From Deltaproteobacteria bacterium (lineage in GTDB: Bacteria > Desulfobacterota > Binatia > UBA12015): a stretch of DNA of 41,361 nucleotides. Below, piece by piece: positions 21,948 through 30,822 of this stretch. The notes under the pieces are model-generated. The model was not told where the DNA came from, searched no databases, and was given only the letters and a program-made list of their open reading frames with translations. Both the position numbers and the translations under genes were made by a program. The stretch spans positions 1 to 41,361 of the forward strand of contig VGTG01000039.1 of NCBI GenBank assembly GCA_016874795.1. Reading direction: 5' to 3'. Numbering within the stretch: position 1 is the first letter of the stretch; the number at the start of each line of letters is the position of its first letter.

Positions 21948-23096
21948 TCAGGAGCGGCGCAGCAGGAAGTCGACGTTTTCGCCGAAGAGCCTCGCCGCCG
22001 CTGCGGAATCCGGCTGCAGCCCCTGCGCCGCGTAATCCGCAACCGGCGTTCGCGTTCCCTCGGAGTGTGGATAGTCGCTGCAGCACATCAGGATGTCCGC
22101 TCCGCCGATCTGCTTCGCGAGACGCACCGGTCCTTCGTACGCGAACGAAGAAACGCGCACCTGACGGCGGAAGTAGTCGCTCGGGCGAAGAGGCAACCGG
22201 CCCGGATCCTGGCCGTTCAGCTTGCTCGTGAACGCGTAGCCGCCGTCGAGCATCATCAGGTACATCGGCACCCACACCGCCGAGAGCTCGACGATGCCGA
22301 TGCGGAGCTCCGGGAAGCGCTCGAGCGTGCCGTTCAGGATCAGGTCGGTGCACGCGAGCGCCGCGGCGACGTGCAGAAAGACCGTCTCGACGACCGGAAC
22401 GAACGCCTCCTTCTCGTCGGTGTACCAGGCGTCGTCGAAAACGCGCGGCTGATCGGCGACGTGGAACACGGGCGTGATGCCGTGCGAGCAGAACGCCGCC
22501 CAGATCCGGTCGTGGTCCCGATGCGACAAGGGCCGACCGTCGACGATCGCCGGCGCGATCATCGCGAGCCGCACGCCGCCGCGGGAGAGCGAGCGCAGCT
22601 CCGCCTCGAGCCAGTCCGGATCGCGCAGCGTCAAGTGGCCGACCGGATGCAGACGCCCACGGCCCTCCTGTGCGACGCTCGTGCACCATCGGTTCCACGC
22701 CCTCATGTTCGCGCGGAGCGCCGTCAACGACGAGCCGAGCCTCCGCTCCCAGAGAAGACCGTAGTTCGGGAACAGGACGGCCTCGTCGACGCCGAGGTCG
22801 GACAGCTTCGCGAGACGCGCTGCGGGATCCCAGTAGTCGCGCGGCAGGACGTCGTCGTAGCGCTCGAGCGGCGGCAGGCCTTGCAGATGACGGCGATGGC
22901 GCAAGCCGATCTCCTCCGTCTCGCCGGGGTTCTGCACCTCCGCGATGCCGAGCGACTCGCCGCGCCAGCGGATGCGCGGCGCTCCGACGGCGTCGTCCTC
23001 GATGCGCAGAGCCTCGTCGCGGAGCGTCGGGTCGACGTGGTCCAGCCAGAGCGTCCGCGATTCGAAGAGGTGTTGATCGGAATCGATGATCGCCAT
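21948..23096 (-). CDS. Amidohydrolase-2 family metal-dependent hydrolase
   Basis: The 382-residue product begins MAIIDSDQHLFE, equivalent to the metal-binding D-x-H of amidohydrolase-2 (ACMSD-like) enzymes. It continues with DEAVLFPNYGL, HPVGHLTLRDPDWLEAEL, the metal-site His in TPVFHVADQP, and ends with CCSDYPHSEGT, which holds the conserved final Asp and His. The group includes decarboxylases and hydrolases of aromatic or lactone substrates. The ATG at 23096 follows GGGAGG with six bases between. The gene is monocistronic between convergent and divergent neighbours. The substrate is unknown. Confidence 0.87.
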   Translation of the reverse strand: MAIIDSDQHLFESRTLWLDHVDPTLRDEALRIEDDAVGAPRIRWRGESLGIAEVQNPGETEEIGLRHRRHLQGLPPLERYDDVLPRDYWDPAARLAKLSDLGVDEAVLFPNYGLLWERRLGSSLTALRANMRAWNRWCTSVAQEGRGRLHPVGHLTLRDPDWLEAELRSLSRGGVRLAMIAPAIVDGRPLSHRDHDRIWAAFCSHGITPVFHVADQPRVFDDAWYTDEKEAFVPVVETVFLHVAAALACTDLILNGTLERFPELRIGIVELSAVWVPMYLMMLDGGYAFTSKLNGQDPGRLPLRPSDYFRRQVRVSSFAYEGPVRLAKQIGGADILMCCSDYPHSEGTRTPVADYAAQGLQPDSAAAARLFGENVDFLLRRS

Positions 23097-23224
23097 CGGC
23101 GCCTCCCGCGCTCGGCTCGCAGACGAGCCTCCGGCGAGCCTAGCAAGGATGGCCGGCGGGGAATATCCTCGAAGCCGGTAACCCATCGACGGCCTCCGGC
23201 TTCGAAGGCGCACGAGGCGATCCC

Positions 23225-23851
23225 ATGAGCGAATCGAGCGAATCGAGCGAATCGAACGTGTCGAACCGATCGAGTGGATCGAGCGGCTCGAGCGGCTGGC
23301 CCCGGCGCCGCCTGCTGGGCACTCTCGCGGCGATCGTTGCCGCCGCGGCAGCCTACCTTGGCCGCGCGACGAGCGTCCTGCGCGCCGCCGAGGCTCCCGA
23401 ACCGTCTCCCGGAGGAGCCGGCAAGGATTTCACGCCGCTCGAGCTGCCGGACTCTGCCTGGAAGCAGCTCCTTCCCGCGGCGTCCTACGACGTCCTCTTC
23501 GAGGAGGCGACCGAGAAGCCTTTCTCGAGCCCGCTGAACGACGAGAAGCGCGCCGGCACCTTCATCTGTGCAGCCTGCTACCTGCCGCTGTTCAGCTCGA
23601 AGACGAAGTTCGACAGCGGCACCGGGTGGCCGAGCTTTTGGGATCACCTGCCGGGACGCCTCGGGGAGAAGACGGACTTCAAGCTCCTCCTCCCGCGCAC
23701 CGAGTACCACTGCGCCCGCTGCACGGGTCATCAGGGCCACGTCTTCGACGACGGGCCGGAGCCGACGGGCCTGCGTTACTGCAACAACGGCGTCGCCCTC
23801 CAGTTCGTCCCGGACGGCGAGCCCCTCCCCGCGCTTCGCCAGGCGACGTAG
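23225..23851 (+). CDS. msrB: Exported peptide methionine-R-sulfoxide reductase (MsrB)
   Basis: The 208-residue product has a Ser-rich N-terminus from a 9-bp repeat, then a twin-arginine-like, hydrophobic segment (PRRRLLGTLAAIVAAAAAYLG, residues 26-46) that suggests export or membrane anchoring. The SelR domain covers about residues 68-200. The zinc Cys pairs are CAAC and CARC, and GTGWPSFWD and HCARCTGHQGHVFDDGP are the family motifs. The catalytic Cys is C186 in RYCNNGVALQF. It reduces methionine-R-sulfoxide in proteins, here probably outside the cytoplasm. The gene stands alone, divergent from the amidohydrolase across 128 bp. Confidence 0.9.
   Translation: MSESSESSESNVSNRSSGSSGSSGWPRRRLLGTLAAIVAAAAAYLGRATSVLRAAEAPEPSPGGAGKDFTPLELPDSAWKQLLPAASYDVLFEEATEKPFSSPLNDEKRAGTFICAACYLPLFSSKTKFDSGTGWPSFWDHLPGRLGEKTDFKLLLPRTEYHCARCTGHQGHVFDDGPEPTGLRYCNNGVALQFVPDGEPLPALRQAT
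23228..23299 (+). repeat. Eight degenerate 9-bp units at the start of msrB
   Basis: AGCGAATCG occurs three times exactly (23228, 23237, 23246) and is followed by five variants of the same frame (AACGTGTCG, AACCGATCG, AGTGGATCG, AGCGGCTCG, AGCGGCTGG). Together they encode a Ser/Glu/Asn/Gly-rich lead of 24 residues ahead of the export signal. The repeat begins right after the start codon, which is unusual for a signal-bearing protein. Confidence 0.85.
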
Positions 23852-23916
23852 TCCGTCTCTTTCCCAAAGATCCGGCTGCGTGTATTTGCCCGTAGAGGCA
23901 GCCAAGGAGATTTGCG

Positions 23917-24435
23917 ATGACGCGCGGCAAGGGTTGGTCCCACATCAGCTTGGCGACGCTCGACATGAACGCGACGCGCGCGTTCTACGAGGGCATCCTC
24001 GGCTTCAAGGCGGTGCGCTGCGACCAGATCAAGGTCAAGGAAGGCGGCGAGATCCGTCACGTCTTCTTCGACACGGGCGCGGGCCAGCTCCTCGCCTTCA
24101 TGGAGCCGCGCATCACCGGCGGCCCGACGGAGTTCGATGGGAGCCTGAACCGCCCGCTCGGCATGCCCGACGGCGTCTATCACTTCGCGTTCGAGGCGGG
24201 AGACGAGGCCGAGCTGAACGCGCGCCGCGCCGATCTGATCGCGAAGGGCGTCAAGGTGACGCCGGTCGTTGATCACGAGTGGGCGAAGTCGATCTACTTC
24301 AAGGACCCAAACGGCCTGATGATCGAGTTCAGCTACATCACCCGCGACTTCACCGAGGACGACGGGCGGATGCAGCCGCGCTTCGAGATGAGCCTGTTCG
24401 ACCACTCCCCGATCACCGACTTCCGCGACCACTAG
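23917..24435 (+). CDS. Glyoxalase/VOC-fold protein
   Basis: The 172-residue product has two beta-alpha-beta-beta-beta modules of the vicinal-oxygen-chelate fold: WSHISLATLDMNATRAFYEGILGFKAVRCDQI with a metal-site-like His8, and VYHFAFEAGDEAELNARRADLIAKGVKVTPVVDHEWAKSIYFKDPNGLMIEFSY with the second His and terminal Glu. Such enzymes include glyoxalases, dioxygenases and epimerases; the specific one is not told by sequence. AAGGAG precedes the ATG. The stop codon is followed at once by the 38-bp hairpin. Confidence 0.85.
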   Translation: MTRGKGWSHISLATLDMNATRAFYEGILGFKAVRCDQIKVKEGGEIRHVFFDTGAGQLLAFMEPRITGGPTEFDGSLNRPLGMPDGVYHFAFEAGDEAELNARRADLIAKGVKVTPVVDHEWAKSIYFKDPNGLMIEFSYITRDFTEDDGRMQPRFEMSLFDHSPITDFRDH

Positions 24436-24518
24436 GGGGTCCGGTTCGATAGGGCGCATCTGCACCCAGGCTCGGCGAAGGAGCCTGGGTGCAGATGCGC
24501 CCTATCGAACCGGACCCC
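24436..24518. terminator. Perfect 38-bp inverted repeat, probable bidirectional terminator
   Basis: Bases 24436-24473 (GGGGTCCGGTTCGATAGGGC ...) and 24481-24518 are exact reverse complements, with a seven-base loop GGCGAAG. The stem begins one base after the stop of the glyoxalase-like gene, and its right arm contains the last codons and stop of the convergent glycosyltransferase gene. The right arm is followed by only TT, and the stem is far longer than usual for intrinsic terminators, so another role such as a structured repeat cannot be excluded. Confidence 0.8.
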
Positions 24519-25308
24519 TTGTCATTCCGAAGGGCGTCCAGGCGGCGTCGGGGTGCGAGAACGTGCGCCAGGCGGCGGCGTCGTGCGGCATCGGGCCGGA
24601 GCGATGGAAGAGGTGGTACTGGATCGCCTCCGACGAGATCGCGGCCGCGCGGATGCCCGCCTTCTGCAGCCGCGCGTCGAGGTTCGAGTCCTCGAGACCG
24701 CGCCCGAGGATGCGCTCGTCGTAGCCGTTCACCGCGAGGAAGTCCTCGCGCGGCAGCGAGAAGTTCGACCCGAGAACCGAGTAGCCCGCGCGGATCGCGC
24801 GGTTCAACCCGAACATCCACGGCATGTAGAGGCCGCGCCGACGCGAGCTCGGGAGGCTCTTCGCCCACCAGAAGACGGGAGACTCGAGGCGGCGCGAAGC
24901 GACGTCCGCTGGCGTGAGCGTGCGCGTGATCTCGGCGTCGAGCATCACGCGTCGTCCGGAGAGAAGCTGCCCGCGACGGCTCCGCCGCCAGTGACGCTCG
25001 AGGAAGCGACGGTGCAGGATGCAGTCTCCGTCGATGAACACCAGGATCTCGCCTGCGGAGCTCGCGACCGCACGGTTGACGATCACCGTCTTCCGGAAGC
25101 CCTCGTCCGGATGCCAGACGTGGCCGATCGGCTGCGCGAGCCGCGACCGATGGGCTTCGATCACGTCTCGCACCGCGGGCCCCGAGCCGTCGTCGGCGAT
25201 GACGACCTCGAAGTCCTCCAAGGTCTGCCCCGCGAGGCTCGTCAACACCAGCTCGAGGAACCTGGGCTGATCGTAGACGGCCACCACGAGCGATACCCGC
25301 GGCGCCAT
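24502..25308 (-). CDS. Family 2 glycosyltransferase
   Basis: The 268-residue product begins with the GT-A fold (VSLVVAVYDQPRFLELVLTSLAGQTLEDFEVVIADDGSG), has a nucleotide-sugar/metal motif near residue 95 (VFIDGDCILHRRFLE) and a C-terminal GLNRAIRAGYSVLGSNFSLPREDFLAVNGYDERILGRGLEDSNLDARL, where GLEDSN holds the likely catalytic Asp/Glu. It resembles the galactosyltransferase-C group acting on cell-surface glycans. Its stop and last codons lie inside the 38-bp hairpin. It starts 31 bp after the stop of the large fused membrane gene, so the two may be one operon. Confidence 0.88.
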   Translation of the reverse strand: MAPRVSLVVAVYDQPRFLELVLTSLAGQTLEDFEVVIADDGSGPAVRDVIEAHRSRLAQPIGHVWHPDEGFRKTVIVNRAVASSAGEILVFIDGDCILHRRFLERHWRRSRRGQLLSGRRVMLDAEITRTLTPADVASRRLESPVFWWAKSLPSSRRRGLYMPWMFGLNRAIRAGYSVLGSNFSLPREDFLAVNGYDERILGRGLEDSNLDARLQKAGIRAAAISSEAIQYHLFHRSGPMPHDAAAWRTFSHPDAAWTPFGMTRGPVR

Positions 25309-25339
25309 GGGTCGCTCCTATCAGAGAAGGAGGGCGCGA

Positions 25340-28300
25340 TCAGCTTCGACGCGCCTGGCGGGAGCCGCGAATCGACTCGAGGTCGCGCCGGGCGCCCTCG
25401 TTGTCGGGTTCCTCGGCGAGCACGGCTTCCAGGAGCTGCGCCGCCGACTCCCGATCGCCCGACCAGAGCGCGAGCCTCGCGTTTCGATGCGCGAGGATCG
25501 CGTAGTTCCGGCGCGTGTTCTCGGCGTTCCGAGCGAAGACCGCTGCCGCCTCCGGGTTGCCGCGCCCGACTTCGAGTCGCGCGAGGAGATCCCAGCCCGA
25601 GTTCTCGCGGTAGAGGTAGGTCTCCAGGATCTCGCGTGCCGGCTCGGAACGGCCGGCGCGGACGTTGAGTCGAACCGCGAGCTCCCACACGCTCGGGTCG
25701 TACTGCGCATACTCGCTCGCAAGAAGCGGTGCGATCACGTCGAGCGCCGCCTCGAGCCGGCCGAGCCGGGCGAGCGCCTGCGCGCGAAGATGTGCCGCGC
25801 GGCCGTCCGCGGGAGCGACCACCAGCGCCGCCTCGGCGTCCGCGAGCGCGGCTTCCGCGCGACCCGCTTCGAGGAGGAGCTCCGCCCGAAAGAGGAGCGG
25901 CTCGACCGCTTCTGCGCCCGCGGCGTCCGAGCCGTCCGAGGCGACGCGGATTGCCTCCCCGAGCGTCGCGATCTGCATCTCGATCGGGTACGCGGCGGCG
26001 TCACTCGCCTGCCGTGTCAGGAAGACCGCGGCGGCCGTCGCCTGACCCGAACCGCCCTTCCGCGTCGCCTCCATGGCGAGAAGCGCCGCCAACTTGGGCG
26101 CCTGACGGCGCGTCGCGTATGAGTACGCGAGGCCGCCGAGCACCTCCGGCCCGATCGGCTCGCCGAGCGCTTCGAGAAGGGGCGCGATCCCACGTTCGTT
26201 TCGTGCGAAGGACTGCCAGTTCGGATCGGCAGTCTCCTCGTAGAGTGCCCACGGGCTTCCGAGCTCGATGCGGAGGTTGTCGTCCGTGTTCGGCCCCGGC
26301 GCCTCGGCGGCGAGCGCCGCGACGTCCTCGGGGAGAAGCCGGAGCGTGCTCCAGAGATCCGCGCTCGAGTACGCGCCGATCCGCGCGAGGTCCGACTGCA
26401 CGGAAGCAGGCAGCTCCTCCCAGCGCGGCAGGTCGTCACGTCTTAGCGGCTCCTTCGCCGCGAGCAGGAAGAGATCGGCGTCGCCCTCCGCGTACGCAAA
26501 GCCGTAGACGTGCGGGAAAACCCGCTGCATCGCGAGCAGAATCGAGCGAAACGCCTCCGGCTCGAGCGCGTAGAGGTGGACCCACTGCATCAGCCGCCCA
26601 TCGGACGCGAGCGCGCCGTGCGCCGCTTGGAAGAACTCCTGCGTGAAGAGGTTCGCGACGCCGCTCATCCACGGATTCGAGGGCTCGGAAACGATCAGGT
26701 CGTATCGCTCGTCGGTTCCCGCGAGGTAGTTGCGGCCGTCGTCGAGGAGGACGCGCACGCGTGGATCCTCGAGCGGAGCGCCGCTCTCGCGATCGAAGAA
26801 GCGCGAAGCCTCGACCATCGCCGGCTCGATCTCGACCGCGTCGATCCGCTCGACGCCGGGATGCCGCGCGACCGAGCCGACGGTCACGCCCGAAGCATAG
26901 CCGATCACGAGCACCTTCTTCGCCGGCGGACCGAAGACGAGCGGCAGCTCCCCGAGAAGGATCTGCGTCGGCATGTCGCCGTGGTTCGAAGCGTCGGGCT
27001 TGCCGTTGACGCGCAGGCTGAGCAGCGCGCCGACCTCGCGATCGATCGAGACCGTGCTGTTGATCCCATCGCGATAGTACTCGAGCTCGACGCGCGGCAC
27101 GCCTTCGATCGGGAGGAACTCGAGATCGAAGTCCATGCCGATGTGCGGCGCTTTGAAGTAGCCACGCGTCAGCGCGAGGTGATCGAACGGGATCCGCAAC
27201 GCGACGAGCAGGGCCGCCGCCGCAAGAGGCGCGAGCGCGACGACGCGCTTCCGTCCCGGGCGACGTACGGCGAGAAGGAGGACGCCCGCGAGCGCGAGAT
27301 CGAGTGCGACGAGCCCGGCGAGCGTGTCACGCAGGCCGAACGCAGGAATCAACCAGAAGCCCGTCGCGAACGCGCCCGTCGCGGAGCCGATCGTGTTCGC
27401 GAAGTAGACCCACCCGACGGCGCTGCCCGCCTCGTTCTCGCTGCGCTCGCCGGAAACGATGCGGCACGCGAGCGGGAACAGGGCTCCGAGGACGAGCGTC
27501 GGAGGCAGCATCGCCGCCATGCAGAGGGCGATCTGGAACACCGTCACGCGCGCCGCCGTCAAACCGAAGTGCTGGATCGCCGCGACGAAGATGCTCGGGA
27601 GATGCGGCATGAGAAGCGTCGTCGCGAGGGCGAGGACGCCGAGCGCGGCGATCCCCCACGCGAAGAGCGGGACGGGATTCCGGATCGCCTCGATCCGCCG
27701 GCGCACGAGCAAGCTGCCGAGCGCGATGCCCGTGAGGAACGTTCCGAGCATCGCTGCGAAGCCGTAGATCGAGGAGCCGATGACGATCGCGAGCGTCCGT
27801 GTCCAGGCGACCTCGTACGCGAGCGCCGAGAAGCCGACGAGGCCGTACGAGACGAGCAGCAGCGCGGCGGAGATCGAAGGCGAGACGAGCGAAGCGGCTG
27901 CGGACGCCGCGGATGGTGCAACGCCGGCTCGCTGGGGATCGGCCGCGACTTCGTCTCGAGCGAGGAAGGCGAGCACCAGGACACCGACGAGGATGTCGAT
28001 CCCCGCTCCGCAGAGGTTGCTCCCAAACAGCCCGAGCGCCGGGAACAGCACGAAGGTCGTCGCGAACACGCCGGCGACCGCGCCGAGCGTGTTCCAGCCG
28101 TAGAGGAGGCTCGTGCTCTCGCCGATCCGCGCATTCGAGCGAACCAGCGCGGACACGAGGATCGGAAGCGTCGCCCCCATCAACGCCGCAGGAATGCACA
28201 GGAGTACGAGAACGATCGCGAAGCGCCACAGCGCCGCCTCCCAGAACTCCATGCCGTGCAGCCAGGAGCGGTTCAGCTCGGGCAGCCGCGCGAGGAGCGC

Positions 28301-28558
28301 CGGCACCGCGAGCGCGCAGATCCCGATCACGATCTCGATCCACGCGTACGCGCGAACGCCCCGGCGGATGCGGCCGGCAAGACGCCCTCCGACGAGCCCA
28401 CCGATGCCGAGACCGAGCATGTAGGCGACGAGAATCGAGCTCGTCGCGAGCGTCGTCGACCCGAAGACGAGGCGCAGCGAGCGCGTCCAGACGACCTCGA
28501 GGATCAAGCTACCGAGCCCGGAAGCGAAGAAGCAGAGGGCCAGAAGCGGCAGCCGCAT
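25340..28558 (-). CDS. Fused transporter-like membrane / spermidine-synthase-like / TPR protein
   Basis: The 1072-residue product has three parts. Residues 1 to about 455 hold about 12-14 membrane helices in two similar halves (LEVVWTRSLRLVFGSTTLATSSILVAYMLGLGIGGLVGG and YEVAWTRTLAIVIGSSIYGFAAMLGTFLTGIALGSLL). Residues about 480-720 form a spermidine-synthase-like Rossmann domain (KKVLVIGYASGVTVGSVARHPGVERIDAVEIEPAMVEASRFF ... YDLIVSEPSNPWMSGVANLFTQEFF). The remainder is rich in TPR-like helices (AEAALADAEAALVVAPADGRAAHLRAQALARLGRLEAALDV). The catalytic Asp of true SpeE (DSSDP) reads SEPS, so polyamine synthesis is unlikely. It starts at ATG 28558. Confidence 0.85.
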   Translation of the reverse strand: MRLPLLALCFFASGLGSLILEVVWTRSLRLVFGSTTLATSSILVAYMLGLGIGGLVGGRLAGRIRRGVRAYAWIEIVIGICALAVPALLARLPELNRSWLHGMEFWEAALWRFAIVLVLLCIPAALMGATLPILVSALVRSNARIGESTSLLYGWNTLGAVAGVFATTFVLFPALGLFGSNLCGAGIDILVGVLVLAFLARDEVAADPQRAGVAPSAASAAASLVSPSISAALLLVSYGLVGFSALAYEVAWTRTLAIVIGSSIYGFAAMLGTFLTGIALGSLLVRRRIEAIRNPVPLFAWGIAALGVLALATTLLMPHLPSIFVAAIQHFGLTAARVTVFQIALCMAAMLPPTLVLGALFPLACRIVSGERSENEAGSAVGWVYFANTIGSATGAFATGFWLIPAFGLRDTLAGLVALDLALAGVLLLAVRRPGRKRVVALAPLAAAALLVALRIPFDHLALTRGYFKAPHIGMDFDLEFLPIEGVPRVELEYYRDGINSTVSIDREVGALLSLRVNGKPDASNHGDMPTQILLGELPLVFGPPAKKVLVIGYASGVTVGSVARHPGVERIDAVEIEPAMVEASRFFDRESGAPLEDPRVRVLLDDGRNYLAGTDERYDLIVSEPSNPWMSGVANLFTQEFFQAAHGALASDGRLMQWVHLYALEPEAFRSILLAMQRVFPHVYGFAYAEGDADLFLLAAKEPLRRDDLPRWEELPASVQSDLARIGAYSSADLWSTLRLLPEDVAALAAEAPGPNTDDNLRIELGSPWALYEETADPNWQSFARNERGIAPLLEALGEPIGPEVLGGLAYSYATRRQAPKLAALLAMEATRKGGSGQATAAAVFLTRQASDAAAYPIEMQIATLGEAIRVASDGSDAAGAEAVEPLLFRAELLLEAGRAEAALADAEAALVVAPADGRAAHLRAQALARLGRLEAALDVIAPLLASEYAQYDPSVWELAVRLNVRAGRSEPAREILETYLYRENSGWDLLARLEVGRGNPEAAAVFARNAENTRRNYAILAHRNARLALWSGDRESAAQLLEAVLAEEPDNEGARRDLESIRGSRQARRS

Positions 28559-28684
28559 CGCCGCGCACCGTATCAGCGCCGCCGTGGGCTCGAAAAGACG
28601 CCGAGATCGCGACGGATGCTTCGACGGGCAAGTGGCCCCCCCGAAAGGCTCCCGCCCGAGCGCGCGTCGGCTATAGGGAATCGC

Positions 28685-30586
28685 GTGACCGCGCCGGTAC
28701 CGGGCCCGCTGGACCTCGAATCCGCCCTGCGCGCGCTCGGCTACGAGTCCTTCCGTCCCGGCCAGCGCGAGGCGATCGAGACGATCCTCGCGGACGGGCG
28801 CCTTCTCCTGGTCGCGCCGACGGGCGGTGGGAAAAGCCTGACCTACCAGCTTCCGGCGAGCCTCCTTCCCGGGACGACGCTCGTCGTCTCCCCGCTGATC
28901 GCGCTGATGAACGACCAGGTGCGCGCCCTCCAGGCCCGCGGCGTCGCGGCGACGTACCTCGCCTCGACGGTCGAGCCGGCGGAGGCGTCCCGTCGCCTCG
29001 CGGCGCTCGCGCGCGGCGAGCTCAAGCTCGTCTACGTCGCACCGGAGAGGCTCGCGTTGGCCGGCTTCCAGGGCCTGCTGCAGAGCCTCTCCTGCCCGCT
29101 CGTCGTCATCGACGAGGCGCACTGCATCAGTGAGTGGGGGCACGACTTCCGTCCCGAGTACCTGCAGATCGGCGACCTCCTCGCGAATCTCCCTGGCGTC
29201 CGCGTGATGGCCTGCACGGCGACGGCGACGCCGCTCGTCCGGGACGAGATCCTCGCGCGCCTCGGTCTTCCACCCGAGACGCCGCAGATCCTGCGCGGCT
29301 TCGCGCGGCCGAACCTGCGCCTTCGCGCTTGCGAGCTGGTCGGACGCGGCCGCGAGCGCGATGCCGCGGTCGACGCCCTCCTCGCCGAGGCGCTCGGCTC
29401 CGCGACGGCACCGCGCGGCGCCGCGATCGTGTACGCGCCGACCCGCCGCGACAGCGAAGCGGAGAGCGATCGGCTCTCGGGCCTCGGCTGGCGCGCCGGC
29501 GCGTATCACGCGGGTCGCAACCGCGACGATCGCGAGCACGTCCAGACCGAGTTCTCCGAGAAGCGCCTCGACGTCGTCGTCGCGACGAACGCGTTCGGCA
29601 TGGGGATCGACCGCGCCGACGTGCGCGCCGTGATCCACCTCGCTCCGCCGGGGTCGATCGAGGCGTACTACCAGGAGGTCGGACGCGCCGGCCGCGATGG
29701 AGAGGAAGCGTTCGGGCTGCTTCTCGTGGCGAGCGACGATCCGCCGCGACGGCGCCGTCTCCTCGAGATGGATCGCGGCGAGGGAGAGCTCCGTCCCGAG
29801 ATCCTGCAGCACAAGTGGAGCCTCTACCTCGAGCTCCTGCAGTGGGCGCAAGGGGGAAGCTGCCGCCACGACGCGATCCTGCGCTACTTCGGCGACGAGG
29901 CGGAGACGCTGCACGGCTGCGGCCGCTGCGACGTCTGCGAGCGGCTCGTCGAGCCCGACGAGCGCGACGAGGCGGAGCGCACCGAGATCGTCCGCAAGGC
30001 GCTCTCCGCGGTCGCGCGCGTCTCCGGCCGCTTCGGCATGCGCGCCGCCGTGAACCTCCTGCGCGGCGTCAAGGACGATCGCTTGAGCCGCTCCGGGCTC
30101 GATCGGACGAAGACGGCCGGGATCCTCGCGGAGCACTCGGACGAGTGGCTGATGCGTCTCCTCGGACGCTTCGTCACCGCAGGCTGGGTCGGGTTCGACG
30201 GCGACGAGCGTCCGCTCGTGCGCTTGACGGCGCTCGGGCGCGAGGTGATGCGCGCGGAGCGGCCGGCGCGGATCCTTCTCCCCCCGCAAACGACGCGCGC
30301 TCGTCCCGCGGGCGGGCGGAGCCGCGCTTCGCGCTCCGCCGAGGTCGCGGCTTCGCTCGACGAGGCGGGCGCGCGCGTCTTCGAGGCGCTCCGCGCGTGG
30401 CGCCAGTCCGCGGCGAGGCGGGAAGGCATCCCGGCGTACGTCGTCGCGCACGATCGCACTCTTCGCGAGATCGCCGAGCTGCGTCCCGTCACGGTCGAGC
30501 AGCTCTCGTTCGTGTGGGGCTTCGGGCCCGCCAAGCGGGAGCGGTTCGGCAGGGAGATCGTCGAGGTCGTCCGCGGCGTTGCTTGA
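28685..30586 (+). CDS. recQ: ATP-dependent DNA helicase RecQ
   Basis: The 633-residue product carries the RecQ core: Q-motif region FRPGQREAIETIL, Walker A LLVAPTGGGKSLTYQ (about 45-60), DEAH at 143-146, TATATPLV, and helicase domain 2 with FGMGIDRADVRAVIHLAPPGSIEAYYQEVGRAGRDG. A zinc-binding segment follows (CRHDAILRYFGDEAETLHGCGRCDVC), then a winged-helix/RQC region and a C-terminal HRDC-like domain (FEALRAWRQSAARREGIPAYVVAHDRTLREIAELRP). It unwinds DNA 3'-5' during recombination repair. I chose GTG 28685. The frame is open far upstream but without similarity, overlapping the divergent gene antisense. Confidence 0.95.
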   Translation: MTAPVPGPLDLESALRALGYESFRPGQREAIETILADGRLLLVAPTGGGKSLTYQLPASLLPGTTLVVSPLIALMNDQVRALQARGVAATYLASTVEPAEASRRLAALARGELKLVYVAPERLALAGFQGLLQSLSCPLVVIDEAHCISEWGHDFRPEYLQIGDLLANLPGVRVMACTATATPLVRDEILARLGLPPETPQILRGFARPNLRLRACELVGRGRERDAAVDALLAEALGSATAPRGAAIVYAPTRRDSEAESDRLSGLGWRAGAYHAGRNRDDREHVQTEFSEKRLDVVVATNAFGMGIDRADVRAVIHLAPPGSIEAYYQEVGRAGRDGEEAFGLLLVASDDPPRRRRLLEMDRGEGELRPEILQHKWSLYLELLQWAQGGSCRHDAILRYFGDEAETLHGCGRCDVCERLVEPDERDEAERTEIVRKALSAVARVSGRFGMRAAVNLLRGVKDDRLSRSGLDRTKTAGILAEHSDEWLMRLLGRFVTAGWVGFDGDERPLVRLTALGREVMRAERPARILLPPQTTRARPAGGRSRASRSAEVAASLDEAGARVFEALRAWRQSAARREGIPAYVVAHDRTLREIAELRPVTVEQLSFVWGFGPAKRERFGREIVEVVRGVA

Positions 30587-30701
30587 CGCCTGCGAGACCC
30601 TTCCCGCCGCGCATCGCGCTACATCGAACGCCTTGTCGCAGAGCACGGCCCGCTCTCCAGCCGCTCCGCAAAGGTCGCCTAGGGCGATCAGACCAAGGTC
30701 G

Positions 30702-30722
30702 TACGTTTCGGGGCGAAGCGTA
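30702..30722. promoter_or_regulatory. Imperfect palindrome upstream of the secreted-protein gene
   Basis: TACGTTTC (30702-30709) and GAAGCGTA (30715-30722) form an inverted repeat with one mismatch and a five-base spacer, about 100 bp before the start at 30823. The 236-bp gap after recQ is less GC-rich than the surroundings (for example TACGTAACCCCGAAAACC near 30750), fitting a promoter. No gene is seen in the gap. Confidence 0.3.
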
Positions 30723-30822
30723 GGAAAACCGTACTACTCTCGGTCTCTACGTAACCCCGAAAACCATCGATCCTCCTTTCATCGTGATCTGCCGAAGGTT
30801 CCAGGTGATGCGAGGAGAGAAG

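Noticed and set aside
24436-24518. tRNA gene, because of the GGTTCGAT string
   Set aside because: The string is part of a simple 38-bp hairpin; no cloverleaf, anticodon stem or CCA end can be drawn.
26510-28684. Open frame extending recQ 725 codons upstream
   Set aside because: It runs antisense through the membrane/spermidine-synthase-like gene and has shadow composition; the RecQ similarity starts just after GTG 28685.
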